NCBI GenBank assembly: GCA_022414725.1
Contig: CM039463.1
Location: forward strand, 71,688,724-71,752,723
DNA from: Microglena sp. YARC
Lineage: Eukaryota > Chlorophyta > Chlorophyceae > Chlamydomonadales > Chlamydomonadaceae
Length of the DNA: 64,000 nt
Reading direction: 5' to 3'
The notes under the pieces were generated by a model, which did no database searches, was not told where the DNA came from, and worked only from the letters and a program-made list of their open reading frames with translations. Positions 46,457 to 56,885 of this stretch are shown here, in pieces; positions within the stretch are counted from its first letter, which is position 1; each line of letters opens with the position of its first letter. The translations under genes and the position numbers were made by a program.

Positions 46457-47398
46457 ATGAACAGTCTTGCCAACATGCGATCTCACTCGCACGCCTTCTC
46501 CTCCACGTCGAAGCGCAGTGCGCAAGTTGCTGCAAGGCCACCTGCTTCGCGAACATCGACTGCATCCAGACGCCACCACTGCCCACCTCAACTATCGCCA
46601 ACATCGCTATGCTGCCATCGTGCTCCAGACAACATGGAGCTTGAGTCGATGCTCGAGAGATACAAGCAGAAGAGTGCTGGTGAGTGTTCGGCCTCCTCTC
46701 CCCGGCGCTTGCCAAACAATTGGGACCAATGACCCATGGGGAGGCGCATGGGTCCATGTTACTCCAGACTTGGTAGATTCCTCTCCTCGGGTACCCGCGG
46801 TTCTCGAATTTGTTCGCCGATCAGCTTTCTGCTGCGATTGCAACCCTAATCGGCCCAATGGAGGTTTGTTGAGCGGCAACAGCGGCTGCACGAAAATCAG
46901 TTACTCTGGCTTCAAAGCGGGTTCCCCCGAAAGCGTGCATTTGCAGCGCAAGATCATGGCATGGATGATGAATGTATAAGATCTGCAGATCAGCGGAATG
47001 CAGCCTTCACAGCGAAGTTCTGCGTCTAGAAATAAATGCATGGGGTAAGTGGGGGAGGATGGAGGGAGGGAGGGGGCAGGGGTCTGTGCAGTATTTCTGC
47101 GTTATTTATAGGCACTTAATCATAACCCATGACTGTAGATCACGTTCTCTTAACCAGACCACAGGCTTCTGGTTCATCTGCTATGTATGGGGGGGCTGGA
47201 TGGGCGCCCCTGTGTTCAAGGACCTGGCTGAACCCGTTCCCATTGTTTATTGTTTTGGCTATGTGTACCAGCTTCCAGGCAGCTCCCTTTCCCTTCAACC
47301 CTAAACCCTAATTATTTGAATATTAAATATTTTCTGCCGTAACAAGATCATATCTCAATGGGTAAAAGGATGGAAGATGAATTCAAATTGATAGGATG

Positions 47399-47447
<49 letters not shown>

Positions 47448-50400
47448 GGACACTCAAATTCATTACATTACAAGTCCATGGGCAAGGCAGAATTGGCCCA
47501 CGACAAAAAATCAGAGTTCCTCATCGCCAGTGTTTTTCTTGTTCAGCGTTGAGCTGCAGCTTCTAGGCAGCTCCCCTGCCTGGCTATTCGGCTAAACCTG
47601 GTTCAAGCTCGAGCACCCTGGTGCTTTTCAGGGTACTTCCAAGCGCGAGCCTTAGCGCGCTGGCGCGCTGCCTTTTTGAGCCCCACTGCGCGTTTCACGC
47701 AGTTTTTTGCAGCATGCAATTTTTGCGCTTTTTGCTCTACACAGCTCATTTGTTTTGTTTTCAAGTGTGCTAAAGCGCTGGCCAAGTTGGTCAATGGAAG
47801 TACCCTGGTGCTGTCATAATCACCGATCTAGAAGTGCTGAAATAGTTCAGTGCAGCCCAGTGGCCAGCTCAGGGATCTTTCTAGAAGCTGCGATGAAAAG
47901 CTGGAGGAAAACCCATGCTCATCGCCGCACAGTAAACTGTACTACCACTTGCAGGTCTGAACAAGGAAATTGGGGAAGTGTGCCTTGTTGGCACTAGCCC
48001 TGACCTAGCCACTACCCTCCACCCACCATGTCTCCACCCGCAGGTCTGAACAAGAAGATTGGGGATGTGTGTCTTGTTGGCACTGGCACTGACCTAGCCA
48101 CTAGCTACTAGCTACCACCCACTACCCACCACCCACCACTCACTAGCCACCACCCACTACCCACTACCCTCCACCTACCATGTCTCCACCCGCAGGTCTG
48201 AACAAGAAAATTGGGGAGGTGTGTCTTGTTGGCACTGGCCCTGACCTAGCCACTAGCCACCACCAACTTGCCACCACCCACTACCCACCACCCACCACCC
48301 ACCACTCACTAGCCACCACCCACTACCCACTACCCTCCACCTACCATGTCTCCACCCGCAGGTCTGAACAAGAAAATTGGGGAGGTGTGACTTGTTGGCA
48401 CTGGCCCTGACCTAGCCACCAGCCACCACCAACTTGCCACCACCCACTACCCACCACTCACTACCCACCACCCACTACCCACCACTCACTACCCACCACC
48501 CACTACCCACCACTCACTACCCACCACCCACTACCCACCACCCACAACCTACCGCCCACTAGCCACCACCCATTAGTCCATTACCCAACATGTCTCCTCT
48601 TGCAGGTCTGAACAAGAAGATTGGGGAGGTGTGTCTTGTTGGCACTGGCCCTGGTGACCCAGGACTACTGACCATGCGAGCAGTACAGCTGATGCAGAGC
48701 GCTGATGTAGTGCTTTATGACAGGTGGGACATGAGCTGTTTTACCATTCACCTAGCCACTACATGGCTTGTTTTTTTGGCGGAGTCCCTCCTCCTGGGGG
48801 GCGAGAGCCCCCAGGGTTACCCCGTTGTCCTTTTGTGCGTCCGATTGACCGAATTGTTTTAGCTTGACCTGTCAGTCAAGCATCTCATAACTAACTGGCT
48901 TCGGTCAGCTCCATTTCCGTTGCCACCTTTCGCTCCGTTTCCAACACACTCCGCCATTTTTTTAGCAACGCTTGTGATGCTGCATGGAACCTGTTTCTTT
49001 TCAGCTACCAGAAGCAGCATCTAGGTGGCTCCCCTCACCTGGCTTGTTAGCTAGAAAAACAATTGATGATAATGATGATGATGATGATTACATTTTCCAA
49101 GTGCTCTACTGGACTCCAAATATGCTGGACTCCAATTGGGCAAAACAAATAGCAGCGTAGTGTATCTTGAGCAGGGCAAAATTAATTGGGCAAAACATAT
49201 AGCAAATTAATTGGGCAAAACATATAGCAATGTAGTGTATCTTGAGCAGGGATTTTTCCCCCGCCATATATAGGGATTGCTACGTTTTACCCCGTTTGGT
49301 GGGTGTGTGGTGATTGGTGATTGGTACCTGGGCGTGGTGTGTGGGTGTGGTTGATTGGTGTGTGTTTGGGCCCAAATTGCCGCTATACAACATAGTTTTG
49401 CCCCTAAATGGCCCTGAAAATCTATTATATATAACAAATTATATAAAATAAAAAGCTATATTCACGCTGTCCCTGAAGGAGGCCTGAAACCATGAAGCTG
49501 GAAAATCCACTTCCAGATTAAAAAATAAACTGATAATGAGGTAGAATCATGTTCCTTGTAAAATTGAAATCTTGAGGGTTAGCCCAGTGGCTAGCTAAGG
49601 GAGCTACCCAGAAGCTGCTGCTCGAACCTGAAAATCTTGGGGGTTAGCCCAGTGGCTAGCTAAGGGAGCTACCCAGAAGCTGCTGCTCGAACCTGAAAAT
49701 CTTGGGGGTTAGCCCAGTGGCTAGCTAAGGGAGCTACCCAGAAGCTGCTGCTCGAACCTGAAAATCTTGGGGGTTAGCCCAGTGGCTAGCTTAGGGAGCT
49801 ACCCAGAAGCTGCTGCTCGAACCTGAAAATCTTGGGGGTTAGCCCAGTGGCTAGCTAAGGGAGCTACCCAGAAGCTGCTGCTCGAACCTGAAAATAAAAG
49901 CTATACTCCTTTGATGGGAACCTAATAGTAAGTATGGTTTGGATTTTAGGTTTACCGGGCTAGGTTGTAGTACTAGACTAGTGTTGACTGTTCTGTACAA
50001 GTAGAGGCTTGACAACTTTGTCGCAAACCAAAAAAACTGATACTCTAGTTCTGCGTAGGCTGGTGTCCGAATACATTCTCCACCTGGCCCACCCAGGAGC
50101 AGTGATGGTTTATGTGGGCATGGTGCATATGGTATTTATATATCATTATTATTTATTTGTACATCATTTATTATTTATTTATACATCATTTATTATTTAT
50201 TTATATATCATTTTTTTTTTTTTTTTTTTTTTACTTTATACTTGTATATGAAAAGAAATCAAAAGCTTGATTACATCTCCCTGAATCTGTACCTCCTGTT
50301 CTGTGCAGGCTGGTGTCTGAGGACATTCTCCGTCTAGTCCACCCAGGAGCTGTGATGGTGTACGTAGGAAAGCAAAGCGGCTTCCATACGCGTAAGCAGG

Positions 50401-52635
50401 AGGAGATCCACGAGCTACTGCTGACCTTCACCAAGGCTGGCGCACGAGTGCTCCGTTTGAAGGGTGGCGATCCCTACGTGTTTGGCCGAGGGGGCGAGGA
50501 AGTCCAGTATTTAATGCAGAGGGGAGTGAAGGTGCACTGTGTGCCAGGCATCACTGCTGCTGCTGGTGAGTGGTTGTGGGGAGTGGTGGTAGTTGTGGTG
50601 GTGGTGGTGTGTGTTTGGGGCTGAAAGGCTGGCGCACGAGTGCTCTGTTTGAAGGGTGGTGACCCCTATGTGTTTGGCTGATGGGGCGAGGAGGTCCAGT
50701 ACTTGATGCAAAGAGGAGTGAAGGTGCACTGTGTGCCAGGTATCACTGCTGCTGCTGCTGAGTGGTGGGGAAGAGAGTGGTGGTGTTGGTGGGGAGAGAG
50801 TTGGTGGCGGTGGTGAGTGGTGGTGGTGACTGGTGGTGGTAGGGGGGAGGAGGGGGGGAGGAGGAGGTACAGTACTTGATGTAGAGGGAGTGAAGGTGCA
50901 CTGTGTGCCAGGCATCAATGCTACTGCTGGTGAGTGGTGGTGGGGAGTGGTGGTGGTGGTGTGTGTGTTTGTGGGGGGGGGGGGCACAGGCTGGTGCATG
51001 CATGCTCCGCTTAAAGGGTGGTGACCCCTATATGTTTGGCCGAGGGGGCGAGGAAGTCCAGTACTTGATTCAGAGGGGAGTGAAGGTGAACTGTGTGCCA
51101 GGCATAACTGCTGCTGCTGGTGAGTGGTGGTGGCTGTGGGGAGGGGCCGTGTGGAGTGACGGTTGTTGCTATGGTGCTCAACCCCTTGCCCCCCCCTGCA
51201 GGCATCTGTGCAGAGCTAGGAATCCCCATGACCCATGGACGAGTGACCACTAGCGTTGGATAACTCACTTGCCACAGCCGGGACCTCCCCTTCATTCGCA
51301 TCCCCTCTTTTCTCATATCCACCTACCCTGCTCAACCCCTTGCACCATCCCCTCCGCCCTCCGCCCCACAGGTATCTGTGCAGAGCTAGAAACCCCCATG
51401 ACCCACTGAGGCATGGCCACTAGTGTTCGATACCCCACTCGTCACAGCCGGGACCTCCCCTTCATTCGCATCCCCTCTTGTCTCATATCCACCTCCCCTG
51501 CCCCCCCTGCTCAATTCCTTGCCCCATCCCCTCCTCACTCCGCCCTACAGGTATCTGTGCAGAGCTAGGAACCCCCATGACCCACTGAGGCATGGCCACT
51601 AGTGTTCGAGACCCCGCTCGTCACAGCCAGGACCTCCCCTTCATTCGCATCCCCTCTTTTCTCATATCCACCTCCCCTGCCCCCCCTGCTCAACCCCTTG
51701 CCCCATCCCCTCCTACCTCCGCCCTACAGGTATCTGTGCAGAGGTAGGAACCCCCATGACCCACAGAGGCATGGCCACTAGCGTTCGATACCTCGCTCGT
51801 CACAGCCGGGACCTCCCCTTCATTCACAGCCCCTCTTGTCTCATGTACACCTCCCCTGCCCCCCCTGCTCAACCCCTTGCCCCCCCCCCCCCCCCCCCCC
51901 CCCCTCCCCCTGCAGGCATCTGTGCAGAGCTAGGAATCCCCATGACCCACGGAAGCATGGCCGCTAGCGTTCGATACCTCACTCGGGACAGCCTGGACGT
52001 CCTTTTCATTCATATCCCCTCTTGTCTCATCTCCTCCTCCCCTGCTCAACACCTTGACCCCTTCTCCCCCCCACCCCCACCCCCACCCCTCTCCTGCTGG
52101 CATCTGTGCAGAACTAGGAATCCCCATGACCCACAGAGGCGTGGCCACTAGCGTCCGATACCTCACCGGCCACAGCCGGGAAGGAGGCGAGGATCAGCTC
52201 CACGACACTCTCCAGGTGGTGGGCGACCCCAACACCACTCTCATCGTCTACATGGGCCTCCAGACCCTTCCCAGCCTGCACAAGCAGTTACAACAGAATG
52301 GCTTGCCTGCTAGCACCCCCTGTGTGGCTGTCGAGCGTGGAACCACCCCAGAGCAGCGAGTGTGCTACTCATCTCTTGAGGAGCTCCCTAGCCGGGTGGT
52401 TGACGGGGCTCTGACCTCCCCCACCTTGCTCATCATCGGCCAGGTTGTCGCCTGCTCGCCAGGCTGGCACGACTGGCTGGCGCAAGGACAGCCACTCATT
52501 TATGAGGGCTCCACCTGGGGGTCTGCTGCCCTTGTGGGGGAGGGCCTGGTGGCTCCAATGGATTTAGACACCATGCTTAACTTGAGTCAGTTGAGTCAGT
52601 TGGATCAGTTGGATCCAAACCCTGCCTCTGTATAG
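46457..52635 (+). CDS. Uroporphyrinogen-III C-methyltransferase (SUMT), plastid-targeted, four exons
   Basis: Exons 46457-46679, 48606-48723, 50309-50565 and 52100-52635 join in phases 1, 2 and 1 to 1134 bases: 377 residues plus TAG. The enzyme transfers two methyl groups from S-adenosylmethionine to uroporphyrinogen III, giving precorrin-2, the first step toward siroheme (nitrite and sulfite reductase cofactor). Residues 1-70 are Ser/Arg/Ala-rich without acidic residues until near 58, which fits a chloroplast transit peptide. Family motifs follow: [12 protein letters not shown] (86-97), LVSEDIL (115-121), VGK (133-135), [14 protein letters not shown] (165-178), VPGITAA (192-198), GIPMTHR (206-212), and a C-terminal lobe with VYMGLQTLP and [11 protein letters not shown]. 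Length is close to plant SUMT (about 370). The acceptor of exon 4 is CTGCTG instead of CTGCAG; an AG 12 bases downstream keeps frame (373 residues). All introns carry partial exon copies. Confidence 0.9.
46680..47628 (+). other. SUMT intron 1, first part
   Basis: Donor GTGAGT at 46680. Contains AACCCTAAACCCTAA near 47298, a (GT)n-(G)n run at 47401-47450 and a copy of the CAGCTTCTAGGCAGCTCCCC dispersed repeat at 47545-47590. An alternative plus frame over 46467-46979 holds a weak IQ-like stretch but conflicts with the spliced model. Confidence 0.5.
47629..47807. mobile_element. hAT-like MITE, copy 2 (in SUMT intron 1)
   Basis: CAGGGTACTTCCAAGCGCG to AATGGAAGTACCCTG. Flanks GTGCTTTT and GTGCTGTC agree at five or six of eight positions, so the target-site duplication is decayed. 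Interior is as in copy 1. Confidence 0.75.
47955..48405 (+). repeat. Four acceptor-edge copies of SUMT exon 2
   Basis: At 47955, 48044, 48196 and 48362, CGCAG or TTGCAG is followed by GTCTGAACAAG..AAATTGGGGA and on to GGCACTGGCCCTG, i.e. the first ~45 bases of exon 2 ([16 protein letters not shown]). Exon identity ends there; the unit continues with ACCTAGCCACTAGCCACCAC filler. All four keep a good acceptor but have no donor. The real exon at 48606 comes last in the array. Confidence 0.9.
48770..48995 (+). repeat. Copy 5 of the ~200-bp dispersed element (SUMT intron 2)
   Basis: From GGCGGAGTCCCTCCTCCTGG to CTTGTGATGCTGCATGGAAC. Copy 4 is its noisy counterpart at 38300-38530. A GATGATGATGATTACATTTT..CTACTGGACTCCAAATATGC motif follows (also at 38640 and 55920). 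Confidence 0.75.
49125..49895 (+). repeat. Tandem repeats in SUMT intron 2
   Basis: 49125-49245: three copies of ATTGGGCAAAACATATAGCA with GTAGTGTATCTTGAGCAGGG. 49255-49470: third relative of the GCTATAAA repeat seen at 6.2 kb. 49567-49890: five copies of a 65-base unit GTTAGCCCAGTGGCTAGCTA plus GGGAGCTACCCAGAAGCTGC, itself a version of the GGCAGCT..AGAAGCTGCTGC dispersed repeat. Confidence 0.85.
50048..50125 (+). repeat. Upstream partial copy of SUMT exon 3
   Basis: GCGTAG|GCTGGTGTCCGAATACATTC and onward copies the first ~70 bases of exon 3 ([20 protein letters not shown]) with a TAG acceptor, about 255 bases before the real one. It has no donor: after GTGGGCATGG it passes into ATTTATTTATACATC repeats and poly-T (50210-50232). 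Confidence 0.85.
50624..51119 (+). repeat. Three partial copies of the 3' half of SUMT exon 3
   Basis: Copy at 50624-50760: starts inside the exon at AAGGCTGG, has an in-frame TGA (FG then stop) and its donor GT is changed to CT. Copy at about 50850-50933: starts later, lacks one base, keeps the donor. Copy at 50990-51119: preceded by GCACAG, fully open ([17 protein letters not shown]), keeps GTGAGT, but its entry phase is wrong for both neighbouring exons. All three lie in intron 3, downstream of the real exon. Confidence 0.85.
51202..52099 (+). repeat. Five acceptor-edge copies of SUMT exon 4
   Basis: Copies start at 51202, 51372, 51551, 51730 and 51916, about 170-186 bases apart, each after (C)n-TGCAG or ACAG. 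Each reads G[IV]CAELG.PMTH. before diverging into [15 protein letters not shown] filler. The first three soon meet TAA or TGA in the SUMT frame. The fourth stays open to its poly-C and the fifth runs on into 52.1 kb in the wrong frame. Only the sixth, at 52100, leads into the full C-terminal exon. Confidence 0.9.
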
Positions 52636-53740
52636 ATTGACATTTAGAGCTGATGCTGCCATTGCTTCCGTAGCTTTTATTTCCAGCTACAAGCAACAGC
52701 TACAAGCATTGCAGCTACAAACAGCACAGCTGCAAGCAGCGCAGCTATAAACAGCACGGCTACAAGAAGCACAGCTACAAACAGCACAGGTACAAACAAC
52801 AGCTTATCGGCTGCCCTCGTGGGGGAGGGCCTGGTGGCTCCAATGGATGTGGACGCCAGGCTAAACTTGAGTCAGTTGGATCAGCTGGATCCAAACCCTG
52901 CCGCTGTATAGATTGATATTTATAGCTGTCAGCAGCTGCTGCTGCCATTGCTTCCGTAGCTTTTATTTTCGGCTACAAGCACAGCCACAAGCAGCGCAGC
53001 TACGAACAGCACAGCTACAAGCTACAGCCACAAGCAGCGCAGCTACGAACAGCACAGCTACAAGCTACAGCCACAAGCAGCGCAGCTACGAACAGCACAG
53101 CTTCAAATAGCACAGCTACAAGCAGCGCAGCTACGAACAGCACAGCTTCAAATAGCACAGCTACAAGCAGCGCAGCTACGAACAGCACAGCTACAAGCAG
53201 CTCAGCTATAAACAGCACAGCTACAGAGAGCATAGATACAAACTGCACAGCTACAAACAGCACAGCTACAAACAACAGCTTATCGGCTGCCCTCGTGGGG
53301 GATGGCCTGGTGGCTCCAATGGATGTGGACGCCAGGCTAAACTTGAGTCAGTTGGATCAGCTGGATCCAAACCCTGCCGCTGTTTATATTGAGATTTAGA
53401 GCTGTCAGCAGCTGCTGCTACCATTGCTGCTGTAGCTTTTATTTTCAGTTACAAGCTACAGCTACAAGCAGTGCAGCTACGAACAGCACAGCTACAAGCA
53501 GCGCAGCTTCAAATAGCACAGCTACAAGCAGCGCAGGTACGAACAGCACAGCTACAAGCAGCACAGCTACAAACAGCGCAGCTACAAGCAGCGCAGCTAC
53601 AAAAAGCACAGCTACAAACAACAGCTTATCGGCTGCCCTCGAGGGGGAGGGCCTGGTGGCTCCAATGGATGTGGACGCCAGGCTAAACTTGAGTCAGCTG
53701 GATCCAAACCCTGCCACTGTAATGGTTGAGATTTAGAGCT
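52636..53740 (+). repeat. Three downstream copies of the SUMT C-terminus with AGCTACAA repeats
   Basis: After the SUMT stop, the last ~100 coding bases (GCCCTCGTGGGGGAGGGCCT to the stop; [20 protein letters not shown]) are repeated at about 52806-52910, 53285-53398 and 53632-53735. Between them are arrays of CAGCTACAAGCAGCGCAGCT. The third forms the end of a 115-codon frame (53389-53736), but no upstream catalytic part exists, so these are duplicated tails. Confidence 0.85.
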
Positions 53741-54365
53741 GTCAGCAGCTGCTGCCATAGCTTTTCTTTTCAGCTACAAGCAACAGCTTCTTGGCAGCTC
53801 CCCTGGCTGGCTGTTCAGCCTAACCGAGAGCAACTGGAGGCACCTTCAAGAAGGCACACTCAGCTCTCTAGCATTGTTGAAATGTTTGGGTGCAGCCCAG
53901 TGGATGGCTCAGGGGGCTGCCTATAAGCTGCAAAGAAAAGCCATGATTGCTGCTGCTGTTACTGCTGCTGCCATTGCCCTGGGAGCTGCCTAGAAGCTGC
54001 TAAGAAAAGCAGAAAAGAAAAGCCATGATTGCTACTGCTGCTGTTACTACGGCTGTCACCGCTCGGGGAGCTGCCTAGAAGCTGCTAAGAAAGGCCAAAA
54101 ATGCCATGATTAGTGCTGCTGCTGTTACTGCTGCTGCCACCCCTGCAGCTTGCTGCTGCTGCCATCGCTGCTGCTGCTGTTACTGTTGTTACTGATGCTG
54201 CTGATGATGCTGCCACGGCCGCAGCTTCCTGTTGCTGCTACCTGCTACGGTTATACAATTCGATTGTGGCGATGTCCTTGGTTTGTTTGATTAAAGCTGT
54301 CTTGGTTTACGTCAGCAATTCGTTATTTGTTGGTTCAGGGGGTTCTGCAGCCATGGAGTAGATGG
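53741..54365. repeat. CAGCTTCT..GGCAGCTCCC dispersed repeat and CTG-rich DNA
   Basis: One copy in each orientation of AGCAACAGCTTCTTGGCAGC (53775-53815 and 53895-53935), then three GGGAGCTGCCTAGAAGCTGC copies and GCTGCTGCTGTTACTGC-rich DNA to 54250. No gene seen. Confidence 0.65.
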
Positions 54366-54521
54366 CAGTATACTGCATTTTGTCATGTTGGGTTGCGCTT
54401 TTGACTCAACTGACAACGGAAATCTGCGCGCTGTGTTCAGAGGGGGTTTGAAAAATTGCGGCAATTGCGCTGTCGGGCTCCAAAATCTTGCGCTATTGCA
54501 CGCGCGTCATGTAGTACCCTG
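54366..54521. mobile_element. hAT-like MITE, copy 3
   Basis: Left end decayed (CAGTATACTGCATTTTG), right end ATGTAGTACCCTG. Flanks GTAGATGG and GTAGATAG match at 7 of 8 positions. Interior GCGC-rich like the other copies. Confidence 0.7.
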
Positions 54522-54633
54522 GTAGATAGCCCAATAAGCTACCACCCACCCACCCATGTCTCTCCACCCACCCAACCACCTGTATTGCATTCCATTGTAT
54601 CTATGTATAGAAAGCATTGCGTCCCATATTTTT

Positions 54634-54817
54634 TTAAGTAGTGAAAGGTATTTCACCCCAGGAGGTGGGTCTCCCTACGCCAACCAGTGGCACTGAGGAT
54701 TCAGTTTGAATGGCATTCATACTATGCTATGTATGTTTAGAAAGCATGGCATGCCATTACAGTATCATAGCATAGACGAATCAAGACAAGCCCGCTCCAC
54801 GCTCCACATTATTTTTT

Positions 54818-54854
<37 letters not shown>

Positions 54855-54860
54855 CTTCAA
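54634..54860 (+). repeat. CACCCCAGGAGG dispersed repeat and poly-G run
   Basis: AGTGAAAGGTATTTCACCCC then AGGAGGTGGGTCTCCC and GAGGATTCAGTTTGAATGG. A pure poly-G run of about 35 bases is at 54820-54854. Confidence 0.75.
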
Positions 54861-55406
54861 ACCATACTTCAGGTCACAAATTGCAAATTGTGTTGTGAAC
54901 ATGGCCATGAACAAAACAATTATCTGCCCTGTGATTAAGGGCATCTAAACCGGGGTGTACAATTAAGTATCTCCCGGGCTTAATTTTATCGTTTGTAACT
55001 TTATGGGTTATATGATCTCGACAACATTGCCTAGACACAATTTGTTTTTGAATTGTTCCACGGTTCTTCAGCTAACTCTGAGCTGCCCACCGTCTGCCAA
55101 CTCCAAGTCCCCCTGAGCTATACCCACGGAAACCAGGGAGCACACTAAGCAGACTAGACATTTTAACAACTTTTCCAGGTCACTGTGACGCGAACTCTGG
55201 GCCCCTGTGGGTAAAACGATTGTTTGGGGTTCAGTTCATCAATGCCTTTTCTTTTTAAGCCCTTCCTGTCAAGATTGGGCAAGCCCCTTTAGCCTATTTG
55301 GCATACCCCTGGACTGTAACATACACACAGAAAAGCACGTTCATGTTTAAAGATGCGCGAAAACACTCACGTCTTTGTCAAAATGTGCGTGACAGACGCG
55401 CACGTA
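54861..55406. other. Intergenic DNA, no gene recognised
   Basis: Includes the ATACCCACGGAAACCAGGGA motif at 55124. Otherwise single-copy in appearance. Confidence 0.4.
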
Positions 55407-55510
55407 TTTTTTAGTTGCCAAAGGTATTTCACTCTAGGATTTGGCTCTCCCTGCACAAACCAGCGGCACCGAGGATTCAGTTTGAATGGCGTTGCCACTA
55501 CTACAAAAGT
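55407..55510 (+). repeat. CACCCCAGGAGG dispersed repeat, diverged copy
   Basis: TTTTAGTTGCCAAAGGTATT, TCACTCTAGGATTTGGCTCT, then GAGGATTCAGTTTGAATGGC. Confidence 0.65.
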
Positions 55511-55682
55511 AAAAACAAATGTGCGTGTTTTCAAGTGTTTTGAATGAAAGAATTTACCAGGTAATTGACTACCTAATAATAGGAAAGGTCTGAAGGTCTC
55601 CAACTCTCCATGCCTCAGGCTTAGACTCAGATGATTTTGTCTTGATCTTGAACTTGATTACATTCACATTTATATCCACATG

Positions 55683-55876
55683 CAGGGTACTACCAAGCGC
55701 GAGCGGCAGCGTGGTGTCGCGCTGCCGTTTTGAGCCCCTCTGCGCGTTTCGCGCAGTTGTACAAACCCCTGTGGGCGCAGCACGCAGTTATTGCGCTTTT
55801 TGCACTAAAAAGCGCTGATCAATTTGACGTTTGTGCGCTTTAAGCGCTGAACAATTTGGCAAGAAGTAGTACCCTG
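55683..55876. mobile_element. hAT-like MITE, copy 4
   Basis: CAGGGTACTACCAAGCGCGAG to AAGTAGTACCCTG, flanked by perfect TCCACATG octamers (55675-55682 and 55877-55884). Confidence 0.88.
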
Positions 55877-56170
55877 TCCACATGTACAGATGATTTTGTC
55901 GAAGTGTTAGTGGCACCAGATATGATGATGATCATGATGATTTCATTTTCCTGGTGCCCTACTGGACTCCAAATGTGCCCTCGGCTTGACGGAGTTAAGG
56001 GGGACTTATGAACATCATGCACAAAGAAGAAAAGAAAAATAGATAATTTGATATATGGATAAACAAAGAAGTAAATACCGTAGACCGGGAAACGAGGATA
56101 GAGCTAACATTCAGATTCGCACAAAGATGTGGGGAGGTAGCCTTCGGCTCTGGCCCTGTACTGATAGGCA

Positions 56171-56583
56171 GTACAGTACAGTACAGTACAGTACAGTACA
56201 GTACAGTACAGTACAGTACAGTACAGTACAGTACAGTACAGTACAGTACAGTACAGTACAGTACAGTACAGTAAAGTACAGTACAGTACAGAAACAGTAC
56301 AGTACAGTACAGTACAGTACAGTACAGTACAGTACAGTACAGTACAGTACTGCACAGTACAGTACAGTACAGTACAGTACAGTACAGTACAGTACAGTAC
56401 AGTACAGTACAGTACAGTACAGTACAGTACAGTACAGTACAGTACAGTACAGTACAGTACAGTACAGTACAGTACAGTACAGTACAGTACAGTACAGTAC
56501 AGTACAGTACAGTACAGTACAGTACAGTACAGTACAGTACAGTACAGTACAGTACAGTACTGTACAGTACAGTACAGTGCAGT
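56171..56583. repeat. CAGTA pentanucleotide satellite
   Basis: About 80 tandem CAGTA units with a few interruptions (56274, 56290, 56350, 56560). The complementary strand reads TACTG, so the array contains many overlapping GTAC palindromes. The YSTVQ and CTVLY frames are repeat artefacts. Confidence 0.98.
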
Positions 56584-56664
56584 AGTATTATACACGTGTC
56601 TGACTCAGCCGACCACTATCAAAAAGGCGTAGAAAAGCCTGCTTTTACCCCGCGTTTACCTCTC

Positions 56665-56720
56665 ATGTTTTGGGGCGGAGCCCCCTCTTCAAGGGCTGCC
56701 CCGTTGTCCGTTTTGGACCG

Positions 56721-56752
<32 letters not shown>

Positions 56753-56885
56753 GACCCCAGACGAAGCCTGACACGTCAGCCAACAGTCTTGTAACTAACT
56801 CGCTTCTGTTGCCACCTGTCGCTCCGTTGCGAACAATCTCCGCCATTATTTAGCGTCGCTTGCAACGCTGCATGTAACTTGTTTC
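56665..56885 (+). repeat. Copy 6 of the ~200-bp dispersed element
   Basis: GGGGCGGAGCCCCCTCTTCA to GCTTGCAACGCTGCATG. A poly-C run of about 26 bases (56727-56752) has expanded inside it. Confidence 0.75.

Noticed and set aside
46467..46979. A 170-codon frame with an IQ-like stretch ([10 protein letters not shown])
   Set aside because: It overlaps SUMT exon 1 in another phase. The frame from 46457 has a donor in the exact phase needed for exon 2 and yields the complete enzyme.
50990..51119. An alternative SUMT exon 3b
   Set aside because: Open and with both splice signals, but its entry phase fits neither exon 2 nor exon 3, so inclusion shifts the frame to an early stop.
56055..56595. YSTVQ and CTVLY repeat proteins
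   Set aside because: Reading of a pentanucleotide satellite, whose 15-base super-period has no stop.
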